Below, piece by piece: positions 33,845-42,362 of a stretch of DNA of 64,000 nt (the stretch's first letter is position 1; each line of letters starts with the position of its first letter). Under the pieces are notes generated by a model. That model was not told the origin of the DNA and made no database searches. It saw nothing but the letters and a program-made list of their open reading frames with translations. Position numbers and translations under genes: made by a program. The stretch comes from Erythrobacter sp. YT30. Lineage in GTDB: Bacteria > Pseudomonadota > Alphaproteobacteria > Sphingomonadales > Sphingomonadaceae. The stretch covers positions 124,001-188,000 of the forward strand of contig NZ_LMAF01000002.1 of assembly GCF_001542875.1 (NCBI RefSeq), in the 5' to 3' direction.

Positions 33845-35400
33845 TGGCGACGCTTGCAACCTCCCCTTCGATCCTCGCTGATAGTCTGCGCGCAACTGGC
33901 GCTGAGGTGCTGACTGATGAAGAGAGCCTCAACTTCTATGCCCACGACATCTATGATCGCGGCGCTGATCTGGCCGCTGTCGTGCGGCCCAAAGACAAGC
34001 ACCAATTGGCCGCAGCCGTGAAAGCCGCGACCGATGCGGGCCATCCTGTCGCGCCGCGCGGTGGTGGGATGAGCTATACGGGCGGTTACACGCAAGAGCA
34101 GGCAGGTGCGGTGCTGTTTGACCTTGCGAGCATGAACCGCGTGCTCGAAGTCGATGATGTCTCGATGACTGTAACGGTTGAGGCCGGCTGCACCTGGGCG
34201 GCGCTTAAAGAACGCCTCTCGCACCATCACCTGCGCACCCCGATGTGGGGCACGCTCTCAGGGCTCAAAGCCAGCATTGGTGGGGGCATGAGCCAGAACG
34301 GTATCTTCTGGGGAACTGGGCGCTATGGATCCGCGGTGCAAAGCTGCACGGCGTTGGAAGTGGTGCTGGCCGACGGCACTTTGATCAATACAGGCAAGAA
34401 GCACACGCGGCCCTATGGCCCTGATCTTACCGGCATGTTCCTTGGCGACACCGGCGCGCTCGGGATCAAAGCGACCGTGACACTCAAACTGATCCCGGAG
34501 GCTGATTGCCACGCCTATGGCAGCTTCGCCTTCGATGACGCGAAAAGCTGGTTTGCCGCATCCAGCGCCATCGAGCGCCAAGGGATCGCAACCGAATGCT
34601 TTGGCTTTGATCCTTACCTCAATGCCATCCGCATGAAGCGCGACAGCCTGACAAGCGATGCGAAGCAGCTAGTCGGCATGATGAAGAAGCAGGGCGGCGT
34701 TCTGAAAGCTCTGAAGGAAGGCGCGAAGGTTGTCGCCGCTGGTCGCGATTTCCTCAAAGACGCGAACTTCTCCATGCATGTGCTGGCCGAAGGGCGCATT
34801 CAGGCAGCCGCCGATGCCGACATCGAAATCGCACGCGACATCGTCAAACGCTATGGCGGGCGCGAGGTTGAAAACACCATTCCCAAGATCATCCGCGCCA
34901 ATCCGTTTGGTCCGTTGAATTCGATCCTCGGCCCTGATGGTGAGCGCTGGGCACCCATTCATGGCCTCGTCTCACACGGCCAATCGCCCGCCTGTTTCGC
35001 AGCGTTCGAAAAACTCTTTGCCGATCATGCCGAGGAAATGGAGCGGCTGGGCGTTCACTACGGAACGTTGATTGCAGCGGTCGGCGGTGCTGGCATGGTG
35101 ATCGAGCCGTGCCTTTATTGGCCCGATGCAAGCAATCCTGTGATCAACGACACGATTGAGGCGGGGCATCTCAAAAAGCTTCCCAAACACGAAGCCAATG
35201 CGGAGGCTTGGGCTCTGACGCAGAAACTCAAAAAGGCGATCGTTGACATTTTCTACAATCACGATGCGGCGCATTTCCAGATCGGGCGCACCTATCGATA
35301 TCGCGACAGCCTGCACCCACGCGCCGACGCTTTGCTAAAAGCGGCCAAGGCAGAACTGGACCCGCAAAACCTTATGAATCCGGGCTCGCTTGGCCTCTAG
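33844..35400 (+). CDS. FAD-linked oxidase (GlcD/D-2-hydroxyacid or vanillyl-alcohol oxidase type)
   Basis: 518 residues. PCMH-type FAD domain at about 35-215: VVRPKDKHQLAAAVKAATDA, PRGGGMSYTGGYT (FAD pyrophosphate loop), GGGMSQNGIFWGTGRYGSAV, and FLGDTGALGIKATVTLKLIP. The C-terminal cap ends LDPQNLMNPGSLGL, characteristic of FAD-oxidase-C proteins. No export signal, so cytoplasmic. It would oxidise a 2-hydroxy acid or a para-hydroxybenzylic alcohol; I cannot separate the two from sequence. The start overlaps the MFS stop by one base (TGATG). It is in the operon behind operators 5 and 6. Confidence 0.9.
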   Translation: MATLATSPSILADSLRATGAEVLTDEESLNFYAHDIYDRGADLAAVVRPKDKHQLAAAVKAATDAGHPVAPRGGGMSYTGGYTQEQAGAVLFDLASMNRVLEVDDVSMTVTVEAGCTWAALKERLSHHHLRTPMWGTLSGLKASIGGGMSQNGIFWGTGRYGSAVQSCTALEVVLADGTLINTGKKHTRPYGPDLTGMFLGDTGALGIKATVTLKLIPEADCHAYGSFAFDDAKSWFAASSAIERQGIATECFGFDPYLNAIRMKRDSLTSDAKQLVGMMKKQGGVLKALKEGAKVVAAGRDFLKDANFSMHVLAEGRIQAAADADIEIARDIVKRYGGREVENTIPKIIRANPFGPLNSILGPDGERWAPIHGLVSHGQSPACFAAFEKLFADHAEEMERLGVHYGTLIAAVGGAGMVIEPCLYWPDASNPVINDTIEAGHLKKLPKHEANAEAWALTQKLKKAIVDIFYNHDAAHFQIGRTYRYRDSLHPRADALLKAAKAELDPQNLMNPGSLGL

Positions 35401-35414
35401 GTGGGCGGCTGTAA

Positions 35415-36569
35415 ATGACACCGGAGCTGGATCGCAGACGAGCCATGGCTTCTGGCCTGTGCGCTGCGATGGCGACAGCCGCGCCGATCCACTCGGCAAA
35501 AGGAGAGAATGTGAGCGACACCTCAACATATTCCGCGATGGCGATGCAGTTGACCGCGCGATCGCTCGAAGGGCTGCCTGATAAAGCGGCAGCGCGCGCG
35601 GCGATCCTTGAACACATTGCCGCGATTGAAGGGCAAATCCGCACCAGTTCCATCTTCGTTGCCCAATATTCGGGCAAGCCGGTGAAGCTTGTCGTACTGC
35701 CTGAGTATCTTTTCACTTCTTACCCTGGGCGCATATCGATCCCGGATTTTGCAGACAGGGTTGGCTTTGCCGCCAACGGCCCGGAATACGAGGCTTTGGG
35801 CGCCCTTGCCCAAAAACTGGGCATGCACCTTGCCGGCAATGCGTACGAGACCGATGAGGCGTTCCCCGATTTCTATTTCCAGACCTGCTTTATTGTCGCA
35901 CCGTCTGGCGATGTGGTGCTGCGATATCGCAGGCTGATATCCATGTTCGCCCCCTCCCCGCACGATGTGTGGGAAGCGTATCTCGACAAGTACGGCCTTG
36001 AAGGTGTTTTCCCGGTCGCGCGCACAGAGATCGGCAATCTTGCCGCGATAGCCAGCGAAGAAATCCTCTATCCCGAAATCGCCCGCGCACTCGCCTTGCG
36101 CGGGGCGGAAGTGTTCTGTCACTCATCAAGCGAAGTCGGATCTCCTATCGCCACGAACAAGGATATCGCCAAACAGGCCCGCGCATTTGAGAACCTCGCC
36201 TATGTCGTCTCGTCCAACACTGCGGGGATTTCGGGCACCGCGATGCCGCTGTCGAGCGCTGAGGGGAACAGTCAGGTGGTCGATTGGAAGGGCCGCGTGA
36301 TCGCGCAGTCTGGCGATGGCGAGACATTCACAGCGTTTGCTGCGATTGACTTGAGTGCCTTGCGCGAAGGCCGCCGCACACCGGCGATGACCAATTATCT
36401 CGCGCGGCAGCGACCCTCTTTGTTTGCCGAGGCCTATGCCGCTGCTGCCGAGCCATTTACGCAAGAAGGCATGGTGCAGGATGGCAAGCCCGCCATCCCC
36501 GAACGCGATTACTTCCGCCGCCGCCAAGCTAATGTGATCGAACGCCTCGGCAAAGCCGGAGTGATCTGA
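35415..36569 (+). CDS. Nitrilase-superfamily protein with altered catalytic triad, possibly Tat-exported
   Basis: 384 residues from the ATG at 35415, which provides a Tat-like N-terminus (ELDRRRAMASGLCAAMATA); a GTG at 35511 with AAAGGAGA in front would give a 352-residue cytoplasmic form, so the start is uncertain. The fold is that of carbon-nitrogen hydrolases: Glu97 in VVLPEYLFT is kept. The lysine of the YRK motif is Arg173 (RYRRLI), and the cysteine six residues before the YPE/FPE proline is Ser214 (AIASEEILYPE). With Cys and Lys both replaced, normal nitrilase or amidase chemistry is doubtful; an esterase-like or binding role is possible. Confidence 0.82.
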   Translation: MTPELDRRRAMASGLCAAMATAAPIHSAKGENVSDTSTYSAMAMQLTARSLEGLPDKAAARAAILEHIAAIEGQIRTSSIFVAQYSGKPVKLVVLPEYLFTSYPGRISIPDFADRVGFAANGPEYEALGALAQKLGMHLAGNAYETDEAFPDFYFQTCFIVAPSGDVVLRYRRLISMFAPSPHDVWEAYLDKYGLEGVFPVARTEIGNLAAIASEEILYPEIARALALRGAEVFCHSSSEVGSPIATNKDIAKQARAFENLAYVVSSNTAGISGTAMPLSSAEGNSQVVDWKGRVIAQSGDGETFTAFAAIDLSALREGRRTPAMTNYLARQRPSLFAEAYAAAAEPFTQEGMVQDGKPAIPERDYFRRRQANVIERLGKAGVI

Positions 36570-36582
36570 TGGAGCAGCGCCC

Positions 36583-37305
36583 ATGAAGCATAGAAATGTG
36601 CGCGGGAAAATCCGCTACACCTCCATGAAGGAGGGGATGGAAGGCAAGGAACGGGGGCGCGAATGGTTCAATTTCTCTCACCATGCCGATGGCTCTGTCA
36701 TCATGTCCGCGCAGTGCGAAATCGAAGAGCCTGATCCGACTGTCCTGCGTAACATCACCTGCCATATTGGCCCTGATCGCAAGCCGCAAAATCTGCTGGT
36801 GCATCTGACGCTGGGCGATGAATTTCTGGGCTCTGGCTGGATGCGGTATGATCAATCGGCCGATCAGATCATTTGTGAAAGCTTCGGCCCCAGCATTGGT
36901 CGCAATTCTGAAACTCGCGAAGCGGGTGAGTTTGATGCTTTTGGGACGCATCCCATTGCGGGCGATGGCTTCACCACTCGGCTGATGGACGTGAGCCAAG
37001 GCCCGCATCGCCGTCGCCTCAAATTCTACCTCCCCTCACCCGATCACCGAGGCGCAACTCCGCCGCAGATCGCTTACCTTGAAATGACGATGGAATATGT
37101 CGGCGAGGAGGAAAAAACGGTCGAAGCAGGGACATTCCGATGCCGTCATTATCGCTATGTTGATGAAAGCGAGGAAGGCATGGGCGGCACGCGCCATCCT
37201 GATTTCGATATGTGGGTGACAGCCGATGATGACAGCGTCCTCGTCTACGGTTCGATCGATGGGTACATGATGAACCGGTACGAGCTGGTGGAGCTCGAAC
37301 GCTGA
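36583..37305 (+). CDS. Protein of unknown function in the receptor operon
   Basis: 240 residues, no signal peptide or membrane segment, so cytoplasmic. The ATG at 36583 has GGAG eight bases ahead. It is rich in charged residues and predicted strands (FNFSHHADGSVIMSAQCEIE, YLEMTMEYVGEEEKTVEAGTF, HYRYVDESEEG). The layout recalls a lipocalin- or DUF3108-like beta-barrel, but I do not recognise a family. Downstream it overlaps the FAD monooxygenase by one base (TGATG), and the upstream nitrilase-like gene ends 13 bases away. Its place between these two suggests a helper or small enzyme acting on the same intermediate. Confidence 0.68.
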   Translation: MKHRNVRGKIRYTSMKEGMEGKERGREWFNFSHHADGSVIMSAQCEIEEPDPTVLRNITCHIGPDRKPQNLLVHLTLGDEFLGSGWMRYDQSADQIICESFGPSIGRNSETREAGEFDAFGTHPIAGDGFTTRLMDVSQGPHRRRLKFYLPSPDHRGATPPQIAYLEMTMEYVGEEEKTVEAGTFRCRHYRYVDESEEGMGGTRHPDFDMWVTADDDSVLVYGSIDGYMMNRYELVELER

Positions 37306-38474
37306 TGACTATAGACCGCGTCGCAATTGTCGGCGCTGGTCTCGGCGGACTCACCTGCGCCATCGCGCTTCGCCGGCGGGGCATCGAGGTCGACATTTAT
37401 GAGGCGGCAAATCGGATAGAAGAAACGGGCGCCGGACTGACGCTTGGCCTTGGCGCGCAGCACGTTTTTCGCGCGCTTGGAGTTCAAACCAGCGTTGCGG
37501 CTGAAGCGTGCCCGGCGGGAAATCTGCCGTTTCTGCATTACCGCACTGGTGACATTCTGCTGGGTGCGCTCGATTTGGGCGATGGCAAGGGGGATGATGG
37601 CACGGCTAACTTAATCCGGCACATTTACCGGGCCGACTTGCAAAAGGTCCTGCTGGCAAAGCTCGATCAAATGGGCGGTCGCACTCACACTGGTTTCAGG
37701 CTCAAGCGATATGAGCAGAGCGGCAGCGAAGCCATCGCGCACTTTGACAATGGTGAGAGCATTTCGGCACCCGTCCTGATCGGCGCAGACGGCGTTCGTT
37801 CAGCTGTACGCACACAAATGCTTCCCGATGACGTGCCGCGTTTTACCGGCCACGTCGCCTATCGCTTTCTCGTGCCCATTGAGCAGGCTGCACCGTTCAT
37901 GGCGCTTGGCCGCAGCGCCATCTTCATCGGCCCCAAGCGAACATTTAACCGCTACACCATGACGCAAGGGAGCATCGTCAACGGAGCCGCACTGGTCGAG
38001 ACTGGCGAAGAAGTGCCCGAGGGTTGGTCCACCGCGGCCTCGCTTGAGGAGTTGAAAGCAGCCTTTGATGGCTGGCACCCCGATGTCGTGGGCCTGATCC
38101 ATGAGGCGGGATCAATCATCAAGTGGGGCCTGTATGATCGCGCGCCGCTCGCAACATGGTCAGATGGGCGGGTGACGATCCTTGGCGATGCGGCGCACGC
38201 TATGCTGCCCTTCCTGGGAATGGGTGCAGCGATGGCGGTTGAGGATGGCTATGTCCTCGCACAAATGCTGGTCGGCTGCGACGATGTTGGGGACGCTCTT
38301 GCCGGATACGAAAAGCACCGCATCCCTCGCACCGCTGAAGTGCATCACGCTTCCAAGGTTCAGGGCGAAATTACCCAAAGCATTGATCCTGACAACTTCG
38401 CGCTTGCAGGCGCGCCGGTGAACAATCGCGAAATGATGGAATTCGATCCGACGATTGAGTTTGTGCGACGGTAA
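37305..38474 (+). CDS. FAD-dependent monooxygenase (PheA/TfdB / salicylate hydroxylase-like)
   Basis: 389 residues. N-terminal FAD-binding motif VAIVGAGLGGLTCAIALRRR, and the second flavin contact GDAAHAMLPFLGMGAAMAVEDG with the DG motif (GADGVRS near residue 162) used by NAD(P)H-dependent group A hydroxylases. The length matches salicylate, 3-hydroxybenzoate and 6-hydroxynicotinate hydroxylases. It should insert one oxygen atom into an aromatic or heteroaromatic ring using NAD(P)H. It is the last gene of the receptor operon, coupled by TGATG to the unknown gene upstream, and ends against a convergent operon. Confidence 0.92.
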   Translation: MTIDRVAIVGAGLGGLTCAIALRRRGIEVDIYEAANRIEETGAGLTLGLGAQHVFRALGVQTSVAAEACPAGNLPFLHYRTGDILLGALDLGDGKGDDGTANLIRHIYRADLQKVLLAKLDQMGGRTHTGFRLKRYEQSGSEAIAHFDNGESISAPVLIGADGVRSAVRTQMLPDDVPRFTGHVAYRFLVPIEQAAPFMALGRSAIFIGPKRTFNRYTMTQGSIVNGAALVETGEEVPEGWSTAASLEELKAAFDGWHPDVVGLIHEAGSIIKWGLYDRAPLATWSDGRVTILGDAAHAMLPFLGMGAAMAVEDGYVLAQMLVGCDDVGDALAGYEKHRIPRTAEVHHASKVQGEITQSIDPDNFALAGAPVNNREMMEFDPTIEFVRR

Positions 38475-38490
38475 CCGCAATTAACATATA

Positions 38491-38504
38491 GACCCGGCGG
38501 TCTT
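38491..38504. terminator. Weak hairpin between convergent operons
   Basis: AGACC-CGGC-GGTCT followed by TTT lies in the 41-base gap between the monooxygenase stop (38474) and the stop of the convergent small-protein gene (38516). The stem is only five pairs, so this is at best a weak terminator; no other candidate is visible in the gap. Confidence 0.35.
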
Positions 38505-38515
38505 TGGACTGACCC

Positions 38516-38767
38516 TCAAGCCTCCCGGATCGGAGCAAAGACGCGGTCGATAAATTCTTTGACCTTTGCCTCTGGATCAGCACTCTTACCGGTCTTTTCG
38601 GCTTCTAAAGCAAGCAGGCGCTCTTCTTGCACCCAGACCTCCTGTGCAAGATTCATGACGACTGCGACAAACCGGTCCATGGCCGGATCGGCGAAGAAAC
38701 GGGCATTGCCCTGATCATCGTAGAGGCTGGGAGGCGCGTCTTCGGGCCGCAGCTTTTCTCCGCTCAT
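38516..38767 (-). CDS. Small coiled-coil-like partner protein of methyltransferase 1
   Basis: 83 residues from the ATG at 38767 (GGGGCAGGA ahead); it starts ten bases after the methyltransferase stop. Mostly helical, with ARFFADPAMDRFVAVVMNLA, then EVWVQEERLLALEAEKTG, and no signal peptide. The same pattern (PEYFDDPALDRLYSTVFALA, then EVSALRERQDTVERLLDAK) occurs in the protein at 52567-52926, which also directly follows a methyltransferase of the same type. The FxDPAxDR segment followed by a heptad-like helix suggests a small subunit or adaptor. I know no named family. Confidence 0.72.
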   Translation of the reverse strand: MSGEKLRPEDAPPSLYDDQGNARFFADPAMDRFVAVVMNLAQEVWVQEERLLALEAEKTGKSADPEAKVKEFIDRVFAPIREA

Positions 38768-38777
38768 TTCCTGCCCC

Positions 38778-39965
38778 TCATTTCTTGAACGCCCCATAGC
38801 CGTACCACATCACGCCTTCGGCAAGGCGGCCGGTGGTTTCCTGGCCAACGCCCTCTGCACGGTCACCTTTGGCAGCCTCGGCCACTGCTTCTTCGCCGTA
38901 AATGCCGATTGAGGGGACCACGAATTCGAAGAAGGTGTCTTCGCCAAAGCCCGCCTTCTTGCACAGATCGGCGGGGACTTCATCGCGGTAGCCTTTGTAA
39001 TAAGGCTCGTTGTTATAATAGCTGTCCCAATCGAGATAGAAGCCATCGAAAGCGCCCATCTGCTCGTTTGGTGGCAGCTCCATATGAATGACGAGACCGC
39101 CGGGTTTCAGCACCCGGTAGGCCTCCTCAAAAGCCTTAGCGCGCTGCTTTTTTGAAAGCTCATGCAAAAACATGCTCGACCACACCACATCGAAACTCTC
39201 GTCTTCAAAGCCAAGATCATCGGCGCACATCTGCTGGAAATGCACCTCCTGCCCCTGCATCTTCGCGCGCGCAGACCCATAGGCGAGCGGGCCCGGTGCT
39301 GCATCAATCGCGATGACTTCGGCATCCGGATATGCCTGTTTCCACGGGAGCGTATTGTGCCCAATCGTGCAGCCGGTATCGAGAATGCGACTTGGCGCGA
39401 AATCAGGAAATCGCTGCTTGATGTATTGGCTCATCGAAAGGCCGATATCATCGAGATTGGCACCCATCAGGCCCATCGAGAACACTGCAAGACCGCGATC
39501 ATAGACCGCACCTGCTTCAAGACTATCCGCTCCGCGCGTATAGCTGCCCGGCATCAGATGAACGTCGATGGCGTGGACATTCTTCGGAACATCAAGGCCT
39601 GGCTCCAGCGTCAAAGAACCGGGCGCATCTGCCGCTTTTCTTGCCTCGTGTGAAAGGCGATCAGCTTCGCGCTCAACACTGTCCGCAACGCTCGCCCAAA
39701 CCATCTTTTGCGCCTGGACGCGCATGGCGGAATAGATATTGAAAGCCGGATCACCGCGCAGGGCCTGATGCGCCTCGCGGCTCGTTTCCGGCTCCCTGTC
39801 ATGCTCCTTCTTGAAGGCAGGCGCTGCTCGCCGATCATAGGCTGCCCGCATATCGGCGGCGAGATCGTTGAGGATCAGGCTTCGAATACCGGACGTGAAC
39901 CTGCCGCGCGCAATCTCTTCTGGCGTCGCATCGGGTTTCATCGGGTGCTGGAGTTCGACGGTCAC
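38778..39965 (-). CDS. Class I SAM-dependent methyltransferase with long N-terminal domain, copy 1
   Basis: 395 residues. About 190 residues of helical N-terminal sequence (including VHAIDVHLMPGSYTRG) precede the Rossmann methyltransferase: motif I RILDTGCTIGHNTLP at 193-207, acidic loop AEVIAIDAAPGPLAYG, post-motif SFDVVWSSMFLHELS, and YRVLKPGGLVIHMELP. The motif I variant GCTxGHN is shared with copy 2 at 52923, and the N-terminal domains also match (VDIHCQPGGYHSE in copy 2), so the two are paralogues. The methyl acceptor is unknown; small-molecule modification is likelier than protein. The start overlaps the DUF1330 gene by four bases. Confidence 0.85.
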   Translation of the reverse strand: MTVELQHPMKPDATPEEIARGRFTSGIRSLILNDLAADMRAAYDRRAAPAFKKEHDREPETSREAHQALRGDPAFNIYSAMRVQAQKMVWASVADSVEREADRLSHEARKAADAPGSLTLEPGLDVPKNVHAIDVHLMPGSYTRGADSLEAGAVYDRGLAVFSMGLMGANLDDIGLSMSQYIKQRFPDFAPSRILDTGCTIGHNTLPWKQAYPDAEVIAIDAAPGPLAYGSARAKMQGQEVHFQQMCADDLGFEDESFDVVWSSMFLHELSKKQRAKAFEEAYRVLKPGGLVIHMELPPNEQMGAFDGFYLDWDSYYNNEPYYKGYRDEVPADLCKKAGFGEDTFFEFVVPSIGIYGEEAVAEAAKGDRAEGVGQETTGRLAEGVMWYGYGAFKK

Positions 39966-40474
39966 TGCGTGTCTCCTTTTGCATCTGGTCCAACCACAGG
40001 ATTTTCAAGCTGCGGGACGTTGGGGTTTGAAAAATCATGGGTAAAGCGAGCATCTCCCACTTTGCCTGTCAGGTCTTCGCGCAAGGGCGTCTCGGCATAG
40101 ATCGTCACTGTATAATCGCCCGCGCTTGTCGGTTTGCGGCGGATATCGATGATGGTTTCCTGGTAGACCTTGCTGTTCCAGAAAGCGCGGGCGTTTTCGA
40201 TACAGGGAAACCGAACGGTGAGATTGACGTAGTTTGCCGGCACATCGCCTTCGAACACTTCCAAAGGCCTTGGATTGTTGACGTAATACCCGCCAAGTTT
40301 TTGATAGATTTCGCTTTCAGCAATTGCGGCCGCGTACCGCCCCATGCGTGCGCGATCGAGCGTTTGGCCCTCAATTACCATGTAGACGGGCTTGTCACAG
40401 GTCGATTGCGGGGGTGGCGGTGCTTCTCCCGCAGCGACGCCCTGCAAAGCCAGCAAAAGGCTCCAACCAATCAT
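39962..40474 (-). CDS. Exported DUF1330-like protein
   Basis: 170 residues with a short signal peptide (MIGWSLLLALQGVAAGEA). The mature domain matches DUF1330 (dimeric ferredoxin-like): KPVYMVIEGQTLDRARMGRY, LGGYYVNNPRPLEVFEG, NYVNLTVRFPCIENARAFWN and SKVYQE. Family members are small uncharacterised proteins common beside catabolic genes. Being exported is unusual; the other DUF1330 protein in the window (51487-51801) has no signal peptide. It overlaps its neighbours by four bases on both sides, so it is tightly coupled in the operon starting at 44849. Confidence 0.78.
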   Translation of the reverse strand: MIGWSLLLALQGVAAGEAPPPPQSTCDKPVYMVIEGQTLDRARMGRYAAAIAESEIYQKLGGYYVNNPRPLEVFEGDVPANYVNLTVRFPCIENARAFWNSKVYQETIIDIRRKPTSAGDYTVTIYAETPLREDLTGKVGDARFTHDFSNPNVPQLENPVVGPDAKGDTQ

Positions 40475-40932
40475 GGTGCGTCTATCCTCTTTTCATCGCA
40501 AAGCGTGCGCTTCCACGGCTCATCATCCTTGAACCATTGCCAGGTACGTGCGCGCGAATTGGCGCCCGGAAACAGTCCGATCATTTCAACATAGCATGCC
40601 CGGGGAACATCAAGCCTATCCAATCTAAGCATGATCGTGTGTTCGTGGGTCTGCCAGCCATATCCGGAAAAGCGATCCGTATCCCATATGAGGCGGTGCC
40701 CATCGAGCCTTCCGCCAAATTCGTACGTCGCTTCGCGACCGTCAGCCCAACTGATCCAATTGTGCTGAATATAATGCCATTCGCCTGTGTCCGGGAATTC
40801 GCAGTGCGTTTTGACGCGCCGTTCATCAAGCAGTTTTCCATCCAGATCGAAATCACGGTACCAGCCATCCCACCAGCCATCATGAAGCAGCATTGCAGGC
40901 ATAACCGCTTGAAGGTCTGCGCGATTGCTCAT
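40471..40932 (-). CDS. Uncharacterised HxGxWDG protein, paralogue of 46290-46799
   Basis: 153 residues, no signal peptide. Aromatic-rich beta structure: LLHDGWWDGWYRDFDLDG, HYIQHNWISWADGREATYEF, RLIWDTDRFSGYGW and RARTWQWFKDDE. The protein encoded at 46290 repeats this layout (HEGVWDGTYTYFNAKDE, YHQTNHYTWPNGKKEVRDF, RIWWDNDLIQGW, CRTWHWIRDG), so the two are paralogues placed in two opposite operons of one regulon. A lipocalin-like (DUF3598-type) beta-barrel binding a hydrophobic ligand is my best structural guess. It overlaps the aldehyde dehydrogenase and DUF1330 genes by four bases each. Confidence 0.72.
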   Translation of the reverse strand: MSNRADLQAVMPAMLLHDGWWDGWYRDFDLDGKLLDERRVKTHCEFPDTGEWHYIQHNWISWADGREATYEFGGRLDGHRLIWDTDRFSGYGWQTHEHTIMLRLDRLDVPRACYVEMIGLFPGANSRARTWQWFKDDEPWKRTLCDEKRIDAP

Positions 40933-42362
40933 CCAGCCTGCCCTTCGCGATAGGCGTCAATCGGCAGTGGTTGGCCAGTTTGGCGGATGTGCGCCTGCTC
41001 GCGCAAGAAGCGCGTCATGCCTGTGTCTCCCATGCGGCTGGGGCCCAGACCGCTCGTACCGCGAGACTGGTTGGCAGCATCGCCCACCATGCTCGTAAGC
41101 GCGCCATCCTGAAGCGATATTGCCCCTGCATCGAGGCGGCTGGCAAGGCTCGCAGCCTCTTCGAGAGACCCTGCCAGGATCGCAGCGGAGAGACCGTATT
41201 CGGTGTCATTCGCCTGAGCGATGGCATTCTCGATCTCGTCGTAGATTGTAACCGGCAGCACAGGCCCGAAAGTTTCCTCCCGCATGACGAGCATGTCGGG
41301 GGTAACGCCGGTTAGAATGGTGGGCCGAAGATACTGCCCGCCATCAAGGTCCTCGACCGTGCCGCCGGATCGAACCTCGGCGCCCTTGGCTACGGCATCG
41401 TCGATCTGCTCTTGCACCTTTGCGGCCTGTGGCGGGAATATGAACGGGCCGATATGCCCTGCATTCGGATCGGGATGGGTGATGTCGACTTTTTCTGCGC
41501 CGGCAACCAGAGCGTCGATAAACGGCTCAGCAATATCGCTATCGACATAGATGCGTTCGATTGATTGGCATGCCTGACCCGTCGCGACGATCGAGCTTCG
41601 CAACGCGACGCCTGCCGCCCATTCAGGATCCGCGCTTGCGGTGATAATCATGGGATCCTTGCCGCCCAATTCGAGATTGGCGGGGATCAATTTGCGGGCA
41701 GCCGCCTCGGCAACCTTTCGGCCCGTGGCGGTCGATCCAGTGAAGCACACATAGTCAACCTCTTCGATCAGCGCTTGGCCCACATCTGCCCCTCCCATGA
41801 CATAGGCGAGCGGCAATTCGGGGACTTGCGCCAACACATCGCGCATGGGTTCGACAAAACGCGGTGTGATCTCGCTCGGTTTCACCAGTGCGGCACAGCC
41901 CGCCATGAGCGCTGGCACAGCATCGATGTGGCTCAGGATTACGGGGAAATTCCAAGGCGCAATCGCGCCGAAGAGCGGGAAAGCGGAATAGTCTGTGACG
42001 ATCTCAACACCCGGCGTTGCGGACGCTTTCGGTCCGCGATCCAGCGATGCGAACAAATCTGGCCCGCGCGAAGCCCAGCGGCGAATGTTGCCAATAGCGC
42101 CCTGCACCTCGATCCAGGATACCGCACCCCTGCCCGTATCGATTGTGAGAGTCGTGGCGATCTGCTGTGTGGCAGCCTCCATTGCATCGGCAAACCGCAT
42201 CAGGATTGTAGCCCGTCCGTCTGGTCCGAGCGCTTCCCACGCTGGCTGTGCATCACGCAGCCGCGCAGCCTGCGCAGCGATTTCGTCGCGTGAGCTCGCG
42301 GCGAATTCATAGTCTTCCTGGCCCGTGCGCGGATTCCTGGCCTTCACTATTGTTTCTCCCAT
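40929..42362 (-). CDS. Aldehyde dehydrogenase (NAD(P)+)
   Basis: 477 residues, standard ALDH length. Catalytic set present: Asn138 in IAPWNFPVIL, Glu231 in ELGGKDPMII, Cys265 in TGQACQSIERIY, cofactor loop FTGSTATGRKVAEAA, and MREETFGPVLPV near the C-terminus. It oxidises an aldehyde to the acid in the cytoplasm. The aldehyde is unknown; a product of the exported amine oxidase or an acyclic semialdehyde intermediate are possibilities. It overlaps the upstream PuuE-like gene by 16 bases and the downstream HxGxWDG gene by four. Confidence 0.94.
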   Translation of the reverse strand: MGETIVKARNPRTGQEDYEFAASSRDEIAAQAARLRDAQPAWEALGPDGRATILMRFADAMEAATQQIATTLTIDTGRGAVSWIEVQGAIGNIRRWASRGPDLFASLDRGPKASATPGVEIVTDYSAFPLFGAIAPWNFPVILSHIDAVPALMAGCAALVKPSEITPRFVEPMRDVLAQVPELPLAYVMGGADVGQALIEEVDYVCFTGSTATGRKVAEAAARKLIPANLELGGKDPMIITASADPEWAAGVALRSSIVATGQACQSIERIYVDSDIAEPFIDALVAGAEKVDITHPDPNAGHIGPFIFPPQAAKVQEQIDDAVAKGAEVRSGGTVEDLDGGQYLRPTILTGVTPDMLVMREETFGPVLPVTIYDEIENAIAQANDTEYGLSAAILAGSLEEAASLASRLDAGAISLQDGALTSMVGDAANQSRGTSGLGPSRMGDTGMTRFLREQAHIRQTGQPLPIDAYREGQAG

